64,000 nt of DNA from Pteria penguin (lineage: Eukaryota > Mollusca > Bivalvia > Pterioida > Pteriidae): the NCBI GenBank assembly GCA_035048485.1, contig CM068580.1, positions 40,041,585-40,105,584 on the forward strand, written 5' to 3'. Both the position numbers and the translations under genes were made by a program. The first letter of the stretch is position 1, and every line of letters begins with the position of its first letter. The notes under the pieces were generated by a model. It searched no databases. It was not told the DNA's origin and worked only from the letters and a program-made list of their open reading frames with translations. Positions 1 to 11,160 of this stretch are shown here, piece by piece.

Positions 1-1437
1 ATGACAGGCAACATTTACAGAGTGAAACAACCTAAGGAATTAGAGAATTTTGTCTACTGGTGGCCACAGAGAAAAGAAAAGTAGATAGTGACCTACATAC
101 TTAAGTCAATGCTGAGAAAAGAGGAAATTGATTGATTTTTTTTTTCATTATGAGGACCATGTTTCTAACCAAAAGCAATGCCTGCATCATGTATATTGCA
201 TAACATGCATCATACTTAATTTTAGGGACACAGATTTTTACAGAGAGAAATAACTTTTCTAAAATTACATCACACACTATCGAGATCAAACACCTTTAAG
301 AATGAAGCATCTTTAATTTTTCATAGGAAGTCAAACAATAAATTTCAGTTCAATATCTTAGCACTTTATAATAAATTTTGATAATTCAGCTTGGCTGACA
401 GAGACCATGACCCAAAATGTTTTCAATGTTATGATATTAATCTTTCAATCAAAAATGTTTCCTCCAAGCATAAACTTCTATCAATACAGCATATCCATGT
501 AAATACAGTCACACTTGTTTTAAAGGACCACCAATTGGGTATGTATGAAAGTGGCCACTAAATGAAGGTGGCCACTTTATACAGGTAGATTTAAATCAAG
601 ACTATTAGTAAGGGAGAAAGAAAAGTGGTTATTTAGGTAAAACAGGTTAATACAAGTGGTCTTTAAAGTAGGTTTGACTGACTGTACATGCATCATGGGC
701 CATACATATACAAGAATTTTTTCCTAAGAGGATGGTGACTTTGACCTTGAATGCCATTACTATGAGTGAAAGTCTGCTGTAAAAATTCCAACCCAAAATA
801 TTGTCCTCTATGAGGGGAAAATGTGCAAATTTTGTTAGCCTCAAAGGTCAAAGGCTTCCCACTATGCAAAATTTCCAGAATTCCATTTTTTTCTCAGGGG
901 ATGCCATGCCTTACGGTCTAGGATTGCAGTAGCAATTCCGATCCAAATAAAGTTGTCCTATTAGTATTAGTATGACCATGGGGAATAAATGTGACAATTA
1001 TGATAATTCTAGCACCAAAAGGCTTCAAATTGCTGAAATTCTGTTGTTCTATTGTATACCAGTATGTAATCTGGACCTTTGATCTTTTTTTTTTATCTTC
1101 TAACCATGAAGAACATGTGTATCAGTTTGATGACCTCAGCCCAATTCATTCAGTTTATGTCTTGCTAGAAGGTGTGGATAGACAGGTGGACAGATACATG
1201 TACATGTACAACATGTCATGTCATCTATGATGGAATTATGAAAATTGAAATTGATAGACAGGCTTACATGTACCAGGAAAGCATAAATTTTGTTCTTTTT
1301 TATGGTTTTCTTTTGGTTGTATAAAATGACAGATTTACTTGTAGTTCTTGGATTAGGGCCCAACACATCTTAAAATACTTGAAAACTAAGTTTTTTGTGT
1401 AATTAATAAGTTAGTTAATCACTGAGTTACTTCTTAC
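1..1437. other. Non-coding stretch, probably intron of the gene starting at 1548
   Basis: I see no coding exon here on either strand. The short open frames are AT-rich and unlike any family. Around 500-620 there is a fragment of a dispersed repeat containing 'gtggccactaaatgaaggtggccac', a motif split here across an imperfect inverted repeat; related text occurs at 48490-48666. Near 729-850 there are scattered AGGTCA/TGACCT words. If the exon at 1438-1548 is real, this is the beginning of its first coding intron, and the next exon lies beyond the left edge. Confidence 0.5.
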
Positions 1438-1548
1438 TTTCTGTATCTTCTGAACATTATCCGGCTGTTGCTGGGGTTGTTGCTGCTGCGGATAAACTTG
1501 ACCAGAGGGTGTGGCATTCATCATACCACTGTCTTCCCCAGAGGCCAT
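1438..1548 (-). CDS. First coding exon, possibly Mediator subunit 29 (partial)
   Basis: A 37-codon reading frame starts with ATG at 1548 (MASGEDSGMM...) and continues into a Gln/Pro tract (PQQQQPQQQPD). It ends VQKIQK directly before a good splice donor, GTAAGA on the minus strand at 1437-1432. The codon phase at the donor is 0. Human MED29 and Drosophila Intersex also begin with a short Gln/Pro-rich head that runs into a VQR/VSR-type sequence followed by a helical PQLKESL segment. That following segment is not in the window, so the assignment rests on the head alone. MED29 is a tail subunit of the Mediator coactivator of RNA polymerase II. The gene lies head to head with SPICE1, about 3.9 kb from the putative SPICE1 first exon. 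Another Gln-rich nuclear protein is possible. Confidence 0.45.
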
Positions 1549-2159
1549 AATGCTATAACAGTGTAGCCTCAATCAGTTACTGTTCCTGAAATTCATTTAT
1601 ATATATTTACTTTCCAACTGCATTTTGCTTAAATGAAAGTACTAACAAAACTGCACAATAGTTTTCAATCGATAATGGCAATCAATAATAGCAATTACTA
1701 ACATGTATCACATGGCGTAAAAGTATGTAGCAGACTGATATCGCATACCAGGGAAACTCATTCTATTTTATCAAAATGTCCTCACTTGACATATACATGA
1801 TATATATTTGTTGTTTACGCTCTTTTTTGTGTTGTAGATCAAATTAACTTACTAACTAAGAAATGTCAATCATGAATAAACATTACAATGAACATAATTT
1901 TTGCTTTTCATTCATAAAATCACAGTAATTTAATATCTTCAAAATTCATACTGTTACGTAACAAATAGATCTACATCAGCAGTACTGAATATATACTTCG
2001 TCTTAGTCTGAATTTGTCAACATGTCAGATTACATAGAATTTGGCACTTTTATGATGGCCACAGTAGATAAAATGTTAGAAATAATTCCAAAATTGCATA
2101 ATAATTCTATAGCCATGCTATTTGCACTGCTTGTCTGTAGAAGGTTAAATAGTATCAGA
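1549..2159. other. Intergenic, no feature recognised
   Basis: This AT-rich sequence lies upstream of the minus-strand exon at 1548, so it should contain that gene's 5' UTR and promoter. I see no obvious TATA element, CpG cluster or repeat boundary. Confidence 0.4.
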
Positions 2160-3090
2160 CTTCTTGAAAACTTTTGAAACTTGTCAGACAGGTAATCACT
2201 TTGTCAGACCGAACAAAATTTTGTCAGACCAAAGTTTTTTCACAATATTTGGAGTAGGAAATGATAAAATATGAAAATAAACACCAGCTGAATTCAATTG
2301 CATTTAATTAATCATATTCAATTTCCATTTCATATTCTTTAACTATTTGTTCCATTGTCTGTCATTTTCATCTTCAGATTGTTCATCATCACTTTCACTG
2401 TCATCTTCCTCGACATCACTCAGTAGTCTGTGTCTCACTTTCATCCATACCCTTCTCTCTCATTGACTCCCTGTCAACTCCCTCTTATATATCATCTGCA
2501 TCTTCAACTCTTTCAACATCTTCAACACTTTCAACATCTTCAACTATTTCAACATCTTCAACTCTTTCATCCCCAAGCTCACTCTCAACAACGTCATTTT
2601 GGAATGTGTATTTGTGTTTTTGGCCCGGCTTCCCCAAAGCCACATACTTTATAGGCTAGGAGGCCGCCATTTTGACCTTTATGTGATACACAAATCTTAA
2701 TAACGAAGACCCTTAAATCTGATCAGGGTATTCAGACTCGCTTAAAGTTAAAGCATTCGTATGATCACGACAGATTGAACTGTATTAGTTCAGGTCCGAA
2801 AGGTGTACAGAATTCTGAAATATCGTATCGGACATTTGGACCGACAAGATGATGATTTCTATCAGACTTTTGAATTTTTCACTGGCAAAACGAGAAGGAA
2901 AGCTATGTGTAATGTTTGCAACATTGTGGCCATTAGCCAAATCAATCACACAAACTAATCTTCCGCCAAATACTAAATGTACATGTAACTTGATGTACAA
3001 AGAATTAAATTCAACCATTCCATATGTATCTAAATTTTCTCTCTTTGTCACTCGTATCTTACATGTAGATGGAAAGTTTGTCGGCAAAAT
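2160..3090 (-). pseudogene. Degenerate acidic coding remnant, copy A
   Basis: Read on the minus strand, 2390-2600 gives runs of Glu/Asp text in two frames interrupted by stops. One is a tandem array of VEDVE-type units (plus-strand TTCAACATC/TTCAACTCT units at 2508-2572). The other is a short stretch reading SDVEEDDSESDDEQSED. After it comes EYEMEIEY-like text (about 2340-2300), then repeated TTTGTCAGACC words. The region at 7085-7412 has the same order: acidic block, then an EYEIE-type tail. The two look like diverged remnants of one family. I do not recognise the parent gene. A 100-residue frame at 2785-3087 lies upstream but has no supporting homology that I can see. Confidence 0.35.
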
Positions 3091-3296
3091 TTTACTTTAT
3101 CATTGTTCTCAACTTTAAAGAGGGAACTACTTAATAAGACCTCCCACAAAGTATTGCTGTTTCATCACCATAGCTATACCCTTGTATCACATTTTATAAA
3201 AAGAGATCAGGGACCCACTGAGGTACAAAATAGACAAAATGGAAATTATAAAGTACATGTAAATAATAGGACTGTCTTAATGTTTTGGAACATCAC

Positions 3297-3395
3297 TGGT
3301 GTATAATGGCAGTAGGGAATGAAAAAAAAAAATTAATGTAAAGCACTTCATGCTTTACATACTTTTTTCCCATTTCCTACTGCCAATACACACCA
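3297..3395. repeat. 99-nt imperfect hairpin
   Basis: Outer arms 3297-3321 and 3371-3395 are reverse complements at about 22 of 25 positions. The inner stem is a perfect 10-bp pair (ATGTAAAGCA / TGCTTTACAT) closing a 5-nt CTTCA loop. An A-run on one side pairs partly with a T-run on the other. The size resembles either a microRNA precursor or a small fold-back element; the sequence alone does not decide. Confidence 0.6.
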
Positions 3396-3474
3396 ATGAA
3401 ATGCAAAAACATAAAAACAATATTTAAGTAAATTATCATTATATATGTTAAATCATTTGTATTATTATTAATAC

Positions 3475-3517
3475 TGTCCTTTTCTAACTTACAAAAATTT
3501 AAAGTTAGAAAAGGACA
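3475..3517. repeat. Perfect 16-bp hairpin
   Basis: TGTCCTTTTCTAACTT at 3475-3490 and its exact reverse complement at 3502-3517 flank an 11-nt AT loop. It lies 80 nt from the previous hairpin. It could be a small fold-back element or a structured RNA. Confidence 0.65.
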
Positions 3518-4126
3518 ATACCGTAAACTCCATCTTTCTGAAAAACAAATTATTTAATTTCAACAATTATTGCAATAAATAATACACATTTGTTACACAT
3601 TTTCTGCATACAGAATCATCATTTTCTTGCAATGATATACTTCATTTTCCAAAAGATAAACAAGTCACTGTGAATTGCATTTTGCAAACATTAACTGCAA
3701 AACGTTGACATTTTTTTTATTTCCCACCGACAATGTTACATGGTGGATTGTATATTTTTTATATGTTTTATTCCTTCCTGTCAAAAAATCAAAACACAAA
3801 AATGTACGTAGAAATGTGATATCTTAATTTATGTTTTATACCCCAAGAGTTCATTTCTACTTTTCCAGGGTTTTATATTTTTAGGGGCATCAATAATTTA
3901 GACCACTTCTCATATGAATTCTGGTATTTATGCACAATATCCTGTAACTCTCCCTACAGCCTTCATCTTTTGTATATATAGGGACTACGGTAGATAAATA
4001 TGTAAGTTGTATGTAATATTACAGTTTACACGTCATTAAAACAAGATATTGTAGAACATTTTAGAGACTGCAGGGTAATCTCTTTTGCAATTCTTGCATG
4101 TGGCCGTTTTATTTTGCTGTTATTTA
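3518..4126. other. Intergenic AT-rich sequence, nothing recognised
   Basis: I see no coding exon, tRNA-like box or clear repeat end between the hairpins and the TA-flanked element that starts at 4127. Confidence 0.4.
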
Positions 4127-4864
4127 CTGCATTTACTCGAACATAATACGCATCTGAATATAATACGCACCCCCAAGAATGACCTCGAAAATCATGAAAA
4201 AACGTCTAACTCCGTGTATAATACGCAGTAGAAAAATGAAAAACAAGATGTCAATTTCGTGTTGAAACAGCAAGACAGCGAGCTGAATTTGCTTTGCCGT
4301 ATACCTTTTACAGTGTAATCGCGTAAGTGTATTATTATCAAAAGCAGCACAGAACAACCTGCCTTTATTCATCGTGTGATATCAACGCTTTTCTCTCTTT
4401 CATTTCATTTACAATCAAACTCGCATAGACTTAAAATGTCTTAACTACTAGTACCCTCGTCCTAGACGATCACTTCATTTTTTCTCTCTCGTTAGAATGA
4501 ATGTGCGTGTCTACTATACTATGGGAACTTTACGCGGAGTTCGCAGATGTTTGTGAAGACAATATATATATAAAGAATGAATGAACGAGTGTTATCCATT
4601 TGTCGATGCTCGTGCCGTTACGGTCACATAGTTTCACCTGTTGCATAACTATCGATTAACCAATTAAGGATAAATCATTATAACACCCATACAATCTGCT
4701 AATCAGAAACCATTGCTAAATAACACAGCGCAAACTGACATCTTGTTTTGCATTTTCCCCCTGTGTATTATACACGAAGTTAGACATTTTTTTTAATGAT
4801 TTTCGAGGTCATTCTTGGGGGTGTGTATTATACTCGGGTGCGTATTATATTCGAGTAAATACGG
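4127..4864. mobile_element. TA-flanked inverted-repeat element, copy 1
   Basis: The left end CTGCATTTACTCGAACATAA and the right end, whose complement reads CCGTATTTACTCGAATATAA, are inverted repeats flanked by TA on both sides (4125-4126 and 4865-4866). The inverted similarity runs on through the AATACGCACC and GACCTCGAAAATCAT words for more than 100 bp per arm. The TA duplication and terminal inverted repeats fit a non-autonomous Tc1/mariner or pogo-class element. No transposase frame survives inside. Copy 2 lies at 6393-7033 and a damaged copy 3 at about 22110-23371. Confidence 0.75.
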
Positions 4865-4920
4865 TAATAATATATTCTATTCAGTATTAGACTAATACAT
4901 GTATTTGCATGATTTTATGA

Positions 4921-5095
4921 ATAGACCTTTTCCTTGAACTGTGGTGCTGTAAAACTTGATGGCAAAATCATAAACATTTCCTCCAAATTGATCTGAATGA
5001 CATCAAAACACATTATGATGTAATAATATAGGAGGGAACGTTAATCAATTTGCCATCCAACATTACAGCTCCACAGTTAAAGTAAAAAGGTCTAT
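4921..5095. mobile_element. Small fold-back element
   Basis: The first about 46 bp (ATAGACCTTTTCCTTG...) and the last about 46 bp (ending AAAAAGGTCTAT) are imperfect inverted repeats around a centre of about 85 bp. Total length is 175 bp. It has no coding capacity. This is typical of a MITE-like fold-back, but I cannot define a target duplication. Confidence 0.6.
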
Positions 5096-5339
5096 TTCCA
5101 TTTCAGGGATTTGTTTATTCCTTAAATTAATGTGTGGATTACAAAAAGACAATGTAGTATATTTTGCAGACTTCACACACTGAACTGTACAGTGCTGTTC
5201 ACAATCCAAAAGGCGAACAGCCTAAACAGGCATGAAACAAAGGAAATTCGGCAAGTGAATCTGAAAAGAAATTTTGAGGAAGTAATTCAATTAAATTGAT
5301 AATATACATGTATTATACAGTAAATATGATACTGAAATA

Positions 5340-5507
5340 ATGATACGCACCTTGTAATACGCTCTGGAAGTATATATTTATCTCAGCGGCTTTCCCGTCG
5401 GGGGAAATAGCGTTAGCGTCTGCGCATTACTTTTACGCATTTATGGGAGTGATCTCCCGTGTTTATTTACAAATGGCGACATGCTGAGCGGGTAGTTCAA
5501 CTGTCAG
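5340..5507 (+). promoter_or_regulatory. Putative promoter and non-coding first exon of SPICE1
   Basis: The local base composition changes: CpG dinucleotides cluster (CCCGTCGGGG, GCGTTAGCG, CTGCGCATT), in contrast with the surrounding AT-rich DNA. A YY1-like core, AAATGGCGAC, is at 5471-5480. The segment ends CTGTCAG followed by GTAAGTGA, a near-consensus donor, with the exon ending at 5507. The ATG-bearing SPICE1 exon has an acceptor-like TTGTAG ending at 11379, only 3 nt before its ATG. That implies an upstream non-coding exon, and this is the best donor I see. The only ATG here is followed quickly by a stop, which fits 5' UTR. The exact start site is unknown. Confidence 0.45.
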
Positions 5508-5845
5508 GTAAGTGATACTATTTGTTATCATTGTTAATGTGTGTATCATGTATTTATCGTCTAGTTGTTGTTATTCTATCTATTGTCTGTATATGAGGAC
5601 TTTATGTTGATATTCCCAGTGTTGCAATGTAAATGCTAAATAATTTTAAGCAAAATTAAATTTTCTTCATTCATGTCTGAACTTGCAGATTAAGATTTAC
5701 ATTACAAACACAGTAATTTTCAAATGTAATGATTGAAATCATTTCTGTTATCACTTGTTGAATAAAAGTCTTCAATCTCTTTTACATTTAATTTGTTCTT
5801 TTCTCGGTCTTATCTCCTTTCTTTTATGTGTTGAAATGTTTATTT

Positions 5846-6262
5846 TGGTTGAATCAACAATCTAATTAAAACCATATCTTTATTCTGCTTCTCAATTTGT
5901 TCCATTGCGTATAAAGATATGATGAAACCCCATAAGGGTTCACGTTCTGGTGACCTCTGATGACGTCTCAGTCACAGAAACCATTATTTCCCATGGCCAA
6001 TTACTGAATTAGTGACTTCGCTAGGCACGTGATAGTGACACAATATGTAACAAACACCGTTCAAAAACTACCTTGTGGGTCACACACGCTGTGGATGTTT
6101 ATTTCATTCCTAAGATTTTGTAGCCAATCTTCTGATTGGCTGAAAATCAGAGTTCAATAGAAAGTGACCCCTTATGTGGTTTCACCAGAACTTTATACGC
6201 AATGGATCACATAGAGAAGCAGAATAAAGATACGGTTTTAATTAGATTGGTTGAATCAGCTG
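5846..6262. mobile_element. Fold-back element with ~68-bp terminal inverted repeats
   Basis: The left arm (TTGGTTGAATCAACAATCTA... to GCGTATAAAG) and the right arm (CTTTATACGCAATGG... to GGTTGAATCAG) are imperfect inverted repeats. Inside are the words TTCTGGTGACCTCTGATGAC and GCCAATCTTCTGATTGGCT. A relative lies at 13329-13652, where the inner text also folds back. It has no coding capacity. Confidence 0.65.
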
Positions 6263-6392
6263 CATGATTTTCGGATATTATTATTGAGATGGTAATTTAG
6301 TCTTCCTGAAAACTTTTCAAGTCACCAGCCAGTAGGGCTAGTAGGTTCAACAAATCTACTAGCCCATGATAGTTTTTACTAGCCCAAACTTA

Positions 6393-7033
6393 CCGTATTT
6401 ACTCGAATATAATACGCACTCGAGTATAATACGCACCCCCCAAAATGACCTCGAAAATCATGAAAAAACGTCTAACTCTGTGTATAATACTCGTTAAAAT
6501 GAACGTGCATATCTACTACACTTTCAGGGACGTAGATATATAAGTCCCTGATAGTATGGGAACTTTACGTGGAGATCACAAATGTTTGTGAAGACAAAAT
6601 ATATAAAAAAAACCTCATGAATGAATGTTATTCAAACTGTCGATGCTCGTGCCGTTACGGTCAAGTAGTTTCACCTGTTGCGTAACTATCAATTAACCAA
6701 TTAAGGATAAATCATTATATCACCCGTACAATCTGCTAATCAGAAACCATTGCAAAATAACACGGCGCAAGTATTCTGCCACATTGTAGACTTTACTCCT
6801 TTTATCGCCTTGGGCATTTACTACTGGAAGCAGACAGTATACAGACAATAGATATATCTCACGCCTCGTAGGTTTGATTGACGGCTTTAAACTTTAATGG
6901 ACACACATACTCCTCTAAATCCGCCACTGTAGCTTAAAAGCATGGAAAAAAAGTTCCAGATTTCTAACCCTATGTATGAAAATGAGGGGTCAAATTGGCG
7001 AAAAAAGTGCATATTATATTCGAGTAAATACGG
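6393..7033. mobile_element. TA-flanked inverted-repeat element, copy 2
   Basis: It begins CCGTATTTACTCGAATATAA and ends with the inverse TTATATTCGAGTAAATACGG after a shared GCATATTATAT, with TA on both sides (6391-6392 and 7034-7035). This is the cleanest copy of the family at 4127-4864. The interior shares blocks with the other copies, such as GTCGATGCTCGTGCCGTTAC, but has no reading frame worth calling. Confidence 0.78.
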
Positions 7034-7084
7034 TAATAATGCTAAAACAAGTCATTTTAAAGCAATTTATTCATCTTTCATTCT

Positions 7085-7830
7085 TTAATATGTTTCTCTC
7101 TCTATTTCATATTCTAATTCTATTGAAAATGAATGCAGCATGTCTTCATTGAAAGCTTCAGATTGCTCGTTCTCTTCATCTGAATCTTCTTCTTCATTCA
7201 CTTCTTCTTCTACTTCTTCTAATTCCTCTCTGTCACTATCATTAACTTCTATTTGTCTTTCCTCTAGAATTTCCACCTCCTGTGCATCATCTTTATCAGC
7301 TTGAGAATATTTGGAGGCATAGTAAATATGCCACTTAGTGGGTTCATGTTGTTTTATACTTTCAAATTCATGTTTGGCGTTCCCTTCACAAAATTTGAAT
7401 CTACCTTATTCTCTTTGCAACATGTGCAAGACTAAGGTTACTTTGCTCGTCAAAAACAAGTCAGGGCTGCCCCTCCCTCCACTTCTCCTGAAAACGACGC
7501 TCCGGTTTTTCCTTGCACCTTTTATGTTTATTTATTTTATGTTCATTGTCCTGTTTGCACTTGCCACTTGCAAGCGCAGTCGCACTTGCCTTAAGTGCCT
7601 GAAACGCATTCATTTTTGTTGTACTATAATTATGCCGCGTCAAATAAGTGCTTTCCGAAACACGTTATATAACGAAACGCTTGTATGATGAAGACAAGCT
7701 TAAAGTCAATTCGACTTCAGATACAGTTCGATCCAGAAATTCAAATCATTCGATCGATTTCTACTAGCCAGTCAGGCTAATACAGGGCGTGATTTTACTA
7801 GCCCGAGCTTAGATTTACTAGCCTCGGGCA
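7085..7830 (-). pseudogene. Degenerate acidic coding remnant, copy B
   Basis: An open minus-strand frame from about 7412 to the stop at 7085 reads first FKFCEGNAKHEFESIKQHEP, then a long Glu/Asp-rich tail ending EYEIERETY. The F-x-x-G ... S-I-K-x-H-E spacing resembles the TTF-type zinc finger of hAT-derived proteins such as ZNF862 and KIAA1586; this is a loose motif match. Upstream at 7830-7760 the same strand gives SKLGLVKSRPVLA before a stop, and a similar GLVK text recurs at 6390-6300. There is no start codon or convincing acceptor, so I treat it as a broken remnant related to copy A at 2160-3090. An unannotated terminal exon is the alternative. Confidence 0.4.
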
Positions 7831-8508
7831 TCGGGTGTGTGAGTTTTCGGGAAGACTGGTAATTGGGAAAGAGTTCCTTTTTGACCCCACACCCGAATTA
7901 AAAAAATATACCAAGGATCCAAGTGTCTAAAAGGGTTCATTTTAAGGGGCTTATCAGAAAAATTAGGGATTGGCTTTTTTGGGTGAAATTTAAAAAAAAA
8001 TCTAGAGAAAAAAAAAGTAAAAAAAAAAAGGGTTTCCAACTTAGATCTACCACCATGGACACCATCCTTTCATTCTTTCCACACCACTCCGTTTGCAACT
8101 TTTCTCGTCTCCACTTGGATTCCATCCAGTCTAGGTAATCTGCCCTTCTATTGTTGGACGTACTACTCCACCGCTTTAGTCCACACAGCCATGAGAAATC
8201 AAGTAAACGTTTAAAGTGTCTAATGTTACCTGTCTTCTATTAATAGATACGGAGAAACTTGAAATTTACCTGTTGAACATATTCACTTGTCGATAAATTT
8301 ACGTTATAATTAAAAGCGTGCAGGTAGAATAAGTATATTTTCTTGTGAGGTCGTATTCTTGTAACATTCGTGGCGGATTATATTGAATAGTTTCGATGAA
8401 AGTCCTCCAAATTTGCCTCTTAACGTAAGTGAAAGTAATATGGACAAGGACGAAGAATTTAATAGGATATTTGATTCAAGTCCATATTATGCATCGGATG
8501 TAAATATG

Positions 8509-8751
8509 CTGTGAGACAAATGAAGTTTTCTTAGTTAAAGCTGAAAAAGAGACAAAGATACATTAATTCCTTTAATAGAAAAATACCTTGAAAAGGGGGT
8601 GTTATACTATCAGACTGTTGGGCTGCCTACAAGGGATTGGATAAATTAGGATATTCTAACGAGACCGTAAACCACTCAGAAAACTTCGTCGATCCAAAGT
8701 GTGGTGTATGTACTAATCTGATAGAAAATAGATGGTGGTGTATCAAAAGAC
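8509..8751 (+). pseudogene. Broken ISXO2-like (Merlin) transposase
   Basis: Three frames together give an ISXO2/IS1595-like DDE transposase core. First comes CETNEVFLVKAEKETK (8509-8556), then DTLIPLIEKYLEKG after a frameshift, then SDCWAAYKGLDKLGYSNETV followed by NHSENFVDPKCG and ENRWWCIKR (8607-8751). The SDCWAAY block carries the second catalytic Asp of the family, and NHS.NFVDP...IE..W is its usual C-terminal signature. At least two frameshifts make it dead. Eukaryotic Merlin elements carry this transposase type. I could not define terminal repeats. Confidence 0.75.
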
Positions 8752-8759
8752 AAAAACTT

Positions 8760-11160
8760 TGATCTTCACCTTCAAGAGTGTATGTGGAGAAACTTGTACA
8801 CTAAAACAAAAAAAAAGGGGGGGACGTATATAGCACATACATACATCCCTGAAACAAAATCTATTTGAGTAATTCCTTAAGGATATGGCAAGGATATATT
8901 CCTTAAATAGGTAAATTATATCATCTTTATCTTGAATTACAGCATGATTAATAATTATATAGCATATAGTATTGTTTTTAGTCAGATCAAGAGGGGGTCC
9001 AAAAGGAACTCTTTTCGTTCTGAGGTTGGTCAAATGGTGCATTAGCTTACTATGTAAAAACTTTATTGAAAAAAAAAAGACCATAGAGAATACAGGTAGT
9101 CTAAATATTACTTTGATTTCCTTTGACAAACAGGGAACAGGTCAATTACATGTACTCTGATTTAGTGTTAAATCTAGGATTCCAAAAGGGCACACAAATT
9201 TCCCCATCAAAAGGGCACTTTTAACGCAGTATTTGGTAAAAAGGGCACTTAATTTAGCAACTTTAAATGTCACCAAATATATTTAAAAATTTAGTTTAAA
9301 ATTGCATTATTTCCTCGTTTTATCTACATAAATGATATTTGAAAATGTAAAAGACAATTGTTATTGATAATTTTATGTAATTTGCAATCCTTAACATTGC
9401 TTTGGTTGAAAATCTTAATTCCAGCTTCTCTTCAGAATAAATTCCTTTTCACAGTTGTAGGAGCTATAATTACTTAATATCTGTTACAATTACATTATTG
9501 CAATGATTATATGCTTTTGAGTATTGCATAAATTTCCAATTTGTAAACTTATACTGTTTCATGTTCATAAAAATTTATTCAAACTTCTCCAAGACCAGCA
9601 CTGCCCCTTCTGTCTATTACTGGCAACATGAGATACTGCAAGTTTTGTCATTGTACCTTGAACAGTCTTTACAGTATATCATTATCTTTTACATAACTTA
9701 AATATTTGAATGCCATGCCATTATTTTAGCTGAAAAGAATGTGTTATTAAACGAAATGTTATGTGGGATCTAGAAGTATGCATGTGCACAAAGACATAAA
9801 CAAGTTTATAAGTCCTTGATGTGCAGTTGTATTTCTGGGTTGATATAAATTTTTAATTAATCTGACCAATATTTTGATGAAAATAAAGAAAACAGTTTGC
9901 TACTAACAAAACAAAAATTTCTCTCAGCCTCCAACATCCACCCAATTTTCCTTCACAAATAAACTCCTGGATCTCGGTGCTACAGGAAGGATGTGTGACT
10001 GACGTTTGAATAATTCAAATTCAAAATCTTAGAGGGAATTGCTGGAAGCATTAATAACGGGAAATATAAAGTGTATCTGTCCCCTTAAAGTTATTAGTTA
10101 CTTTAGTTTTGTGACTGCTTTATACCACGACCTTTGTAAATAAGTTGCTGGCCCAAATGATTGTCTCAGCTCAAAGTACTTAAGTAATAGTAATAAATTA
10201 TAATGGTTAATGTTCATTCACATTTATTGACTTACATATCGTAGATATTCTATTGATTCTAGCAAGGACTTAGCCCTTGATTCTAGAAATACCAAAAAGT
10301 CATGTTTTATAATCAGTTACCGGTTATGTTGTTCAGCTCTTTGATCGTAAAAAACCGACACGTCTGACAGTGTGAATACACTTCGTGTGTTTGTTGCCTC
10401 TCTTGTTGCAACTACTTATGATGATATTGTTGTATCAAATGAAAAAAATGTTCTGAAATATCATCTTCGCCGGAATTACTAAACAATGTTCAAAATTATC
10501 AGAGGAAATGTGGAGAGTAGATCTTTAAATATTTGGTGTCAAATTGAGAAAATTAGTTAAATGATATTAAGTAAAGCATTTAAAATGGGTAGCGATCGTG
10601 ACCTGCTATGTAAACGAGTCACTTTTCATTTAATGTTTTACTTTTCGTATAATCCTAGAATAATTGCTTTTAAAGATCAAACATCCTTTAATTTTCTTTA
10701 ATATCTGACTGATAACAGATGTGAATTTGACCTGCAAAATTACTATTTCGGCATTCAGACAACCATGTCAAACTCTGTTCGTGTACAGATGTAATCTAAA
10801 TACATGTTTAAGAAGGTAACATTGATTAAATTGCCCCAATTAACACCTGAAAAGTAGCAGACAGTGCAGTACACAGGTTACGGCTGATATTTAGCGGGTC
10901 AAACAGCTGACTTAGACCATTACGTAATGTACGGGAAGTGTTACCAAATTCTAAAGAGGGCATGTCCGAAGTGATATCCATAATATACTGGCCCTATAAA
11001 TAACGATCTTTTTGAGGGTTTCGTATTACGTGAACAAAGATTGATCTTCTTTAGTCTCATAAAATAATCACATAGGGAAAATAAGGGCATGGCGCTCAGA
11101 AAAAGGGCATGGCGCAGCATAAAAAGGGCATGGCGCGGCGCCATGCTATTTCGCTTTAGA
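8760..11160. repeat. Repeat-bearing intergenic/intronic DNA with AAAAGGGCA motifs
   Basis: There are no gene exons here. Clusters of AAAAGGGCAC occur at 9185-9250. At 11083-11135 there are three near-tandem AAAAAGGGCATGGCGC units, closing in a GC-rich palindrome GCATGGCGCGGCGCCATGC (11127-11145). The two clusters may mark the ends of one degenerate element about 2 kb long, but I cannot prove they belong together. The middle (9260-10950) is plain AT-rich sequence. If the 5507 donor is used, this lies in SPICE1 intron 1. Confidence 0.4.

Noticed and set aside
2785..3118. Overlapping frames of 89 and 100 residues on opposite strands
   Set aside because: Neither resembles a known family and there is no splice or promoter support. 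The minus one is mentioned only as a possible part of remnant copy A.
7338..7688. 116-residue plus-strand frame with Cys-rich segments
   Set aside because: It is antisense to the acidic remnant and carries no recognisable domain. Its Cys and Phe codons come from local composition.
8440..8514. A 24-codon frame (MDKDEEFNRIFDSSPYYASD) as a small protein gene
   Set aside because: It is short, directly abuts the broken transposase, and is better explained as eroded transposon sequence or chance.
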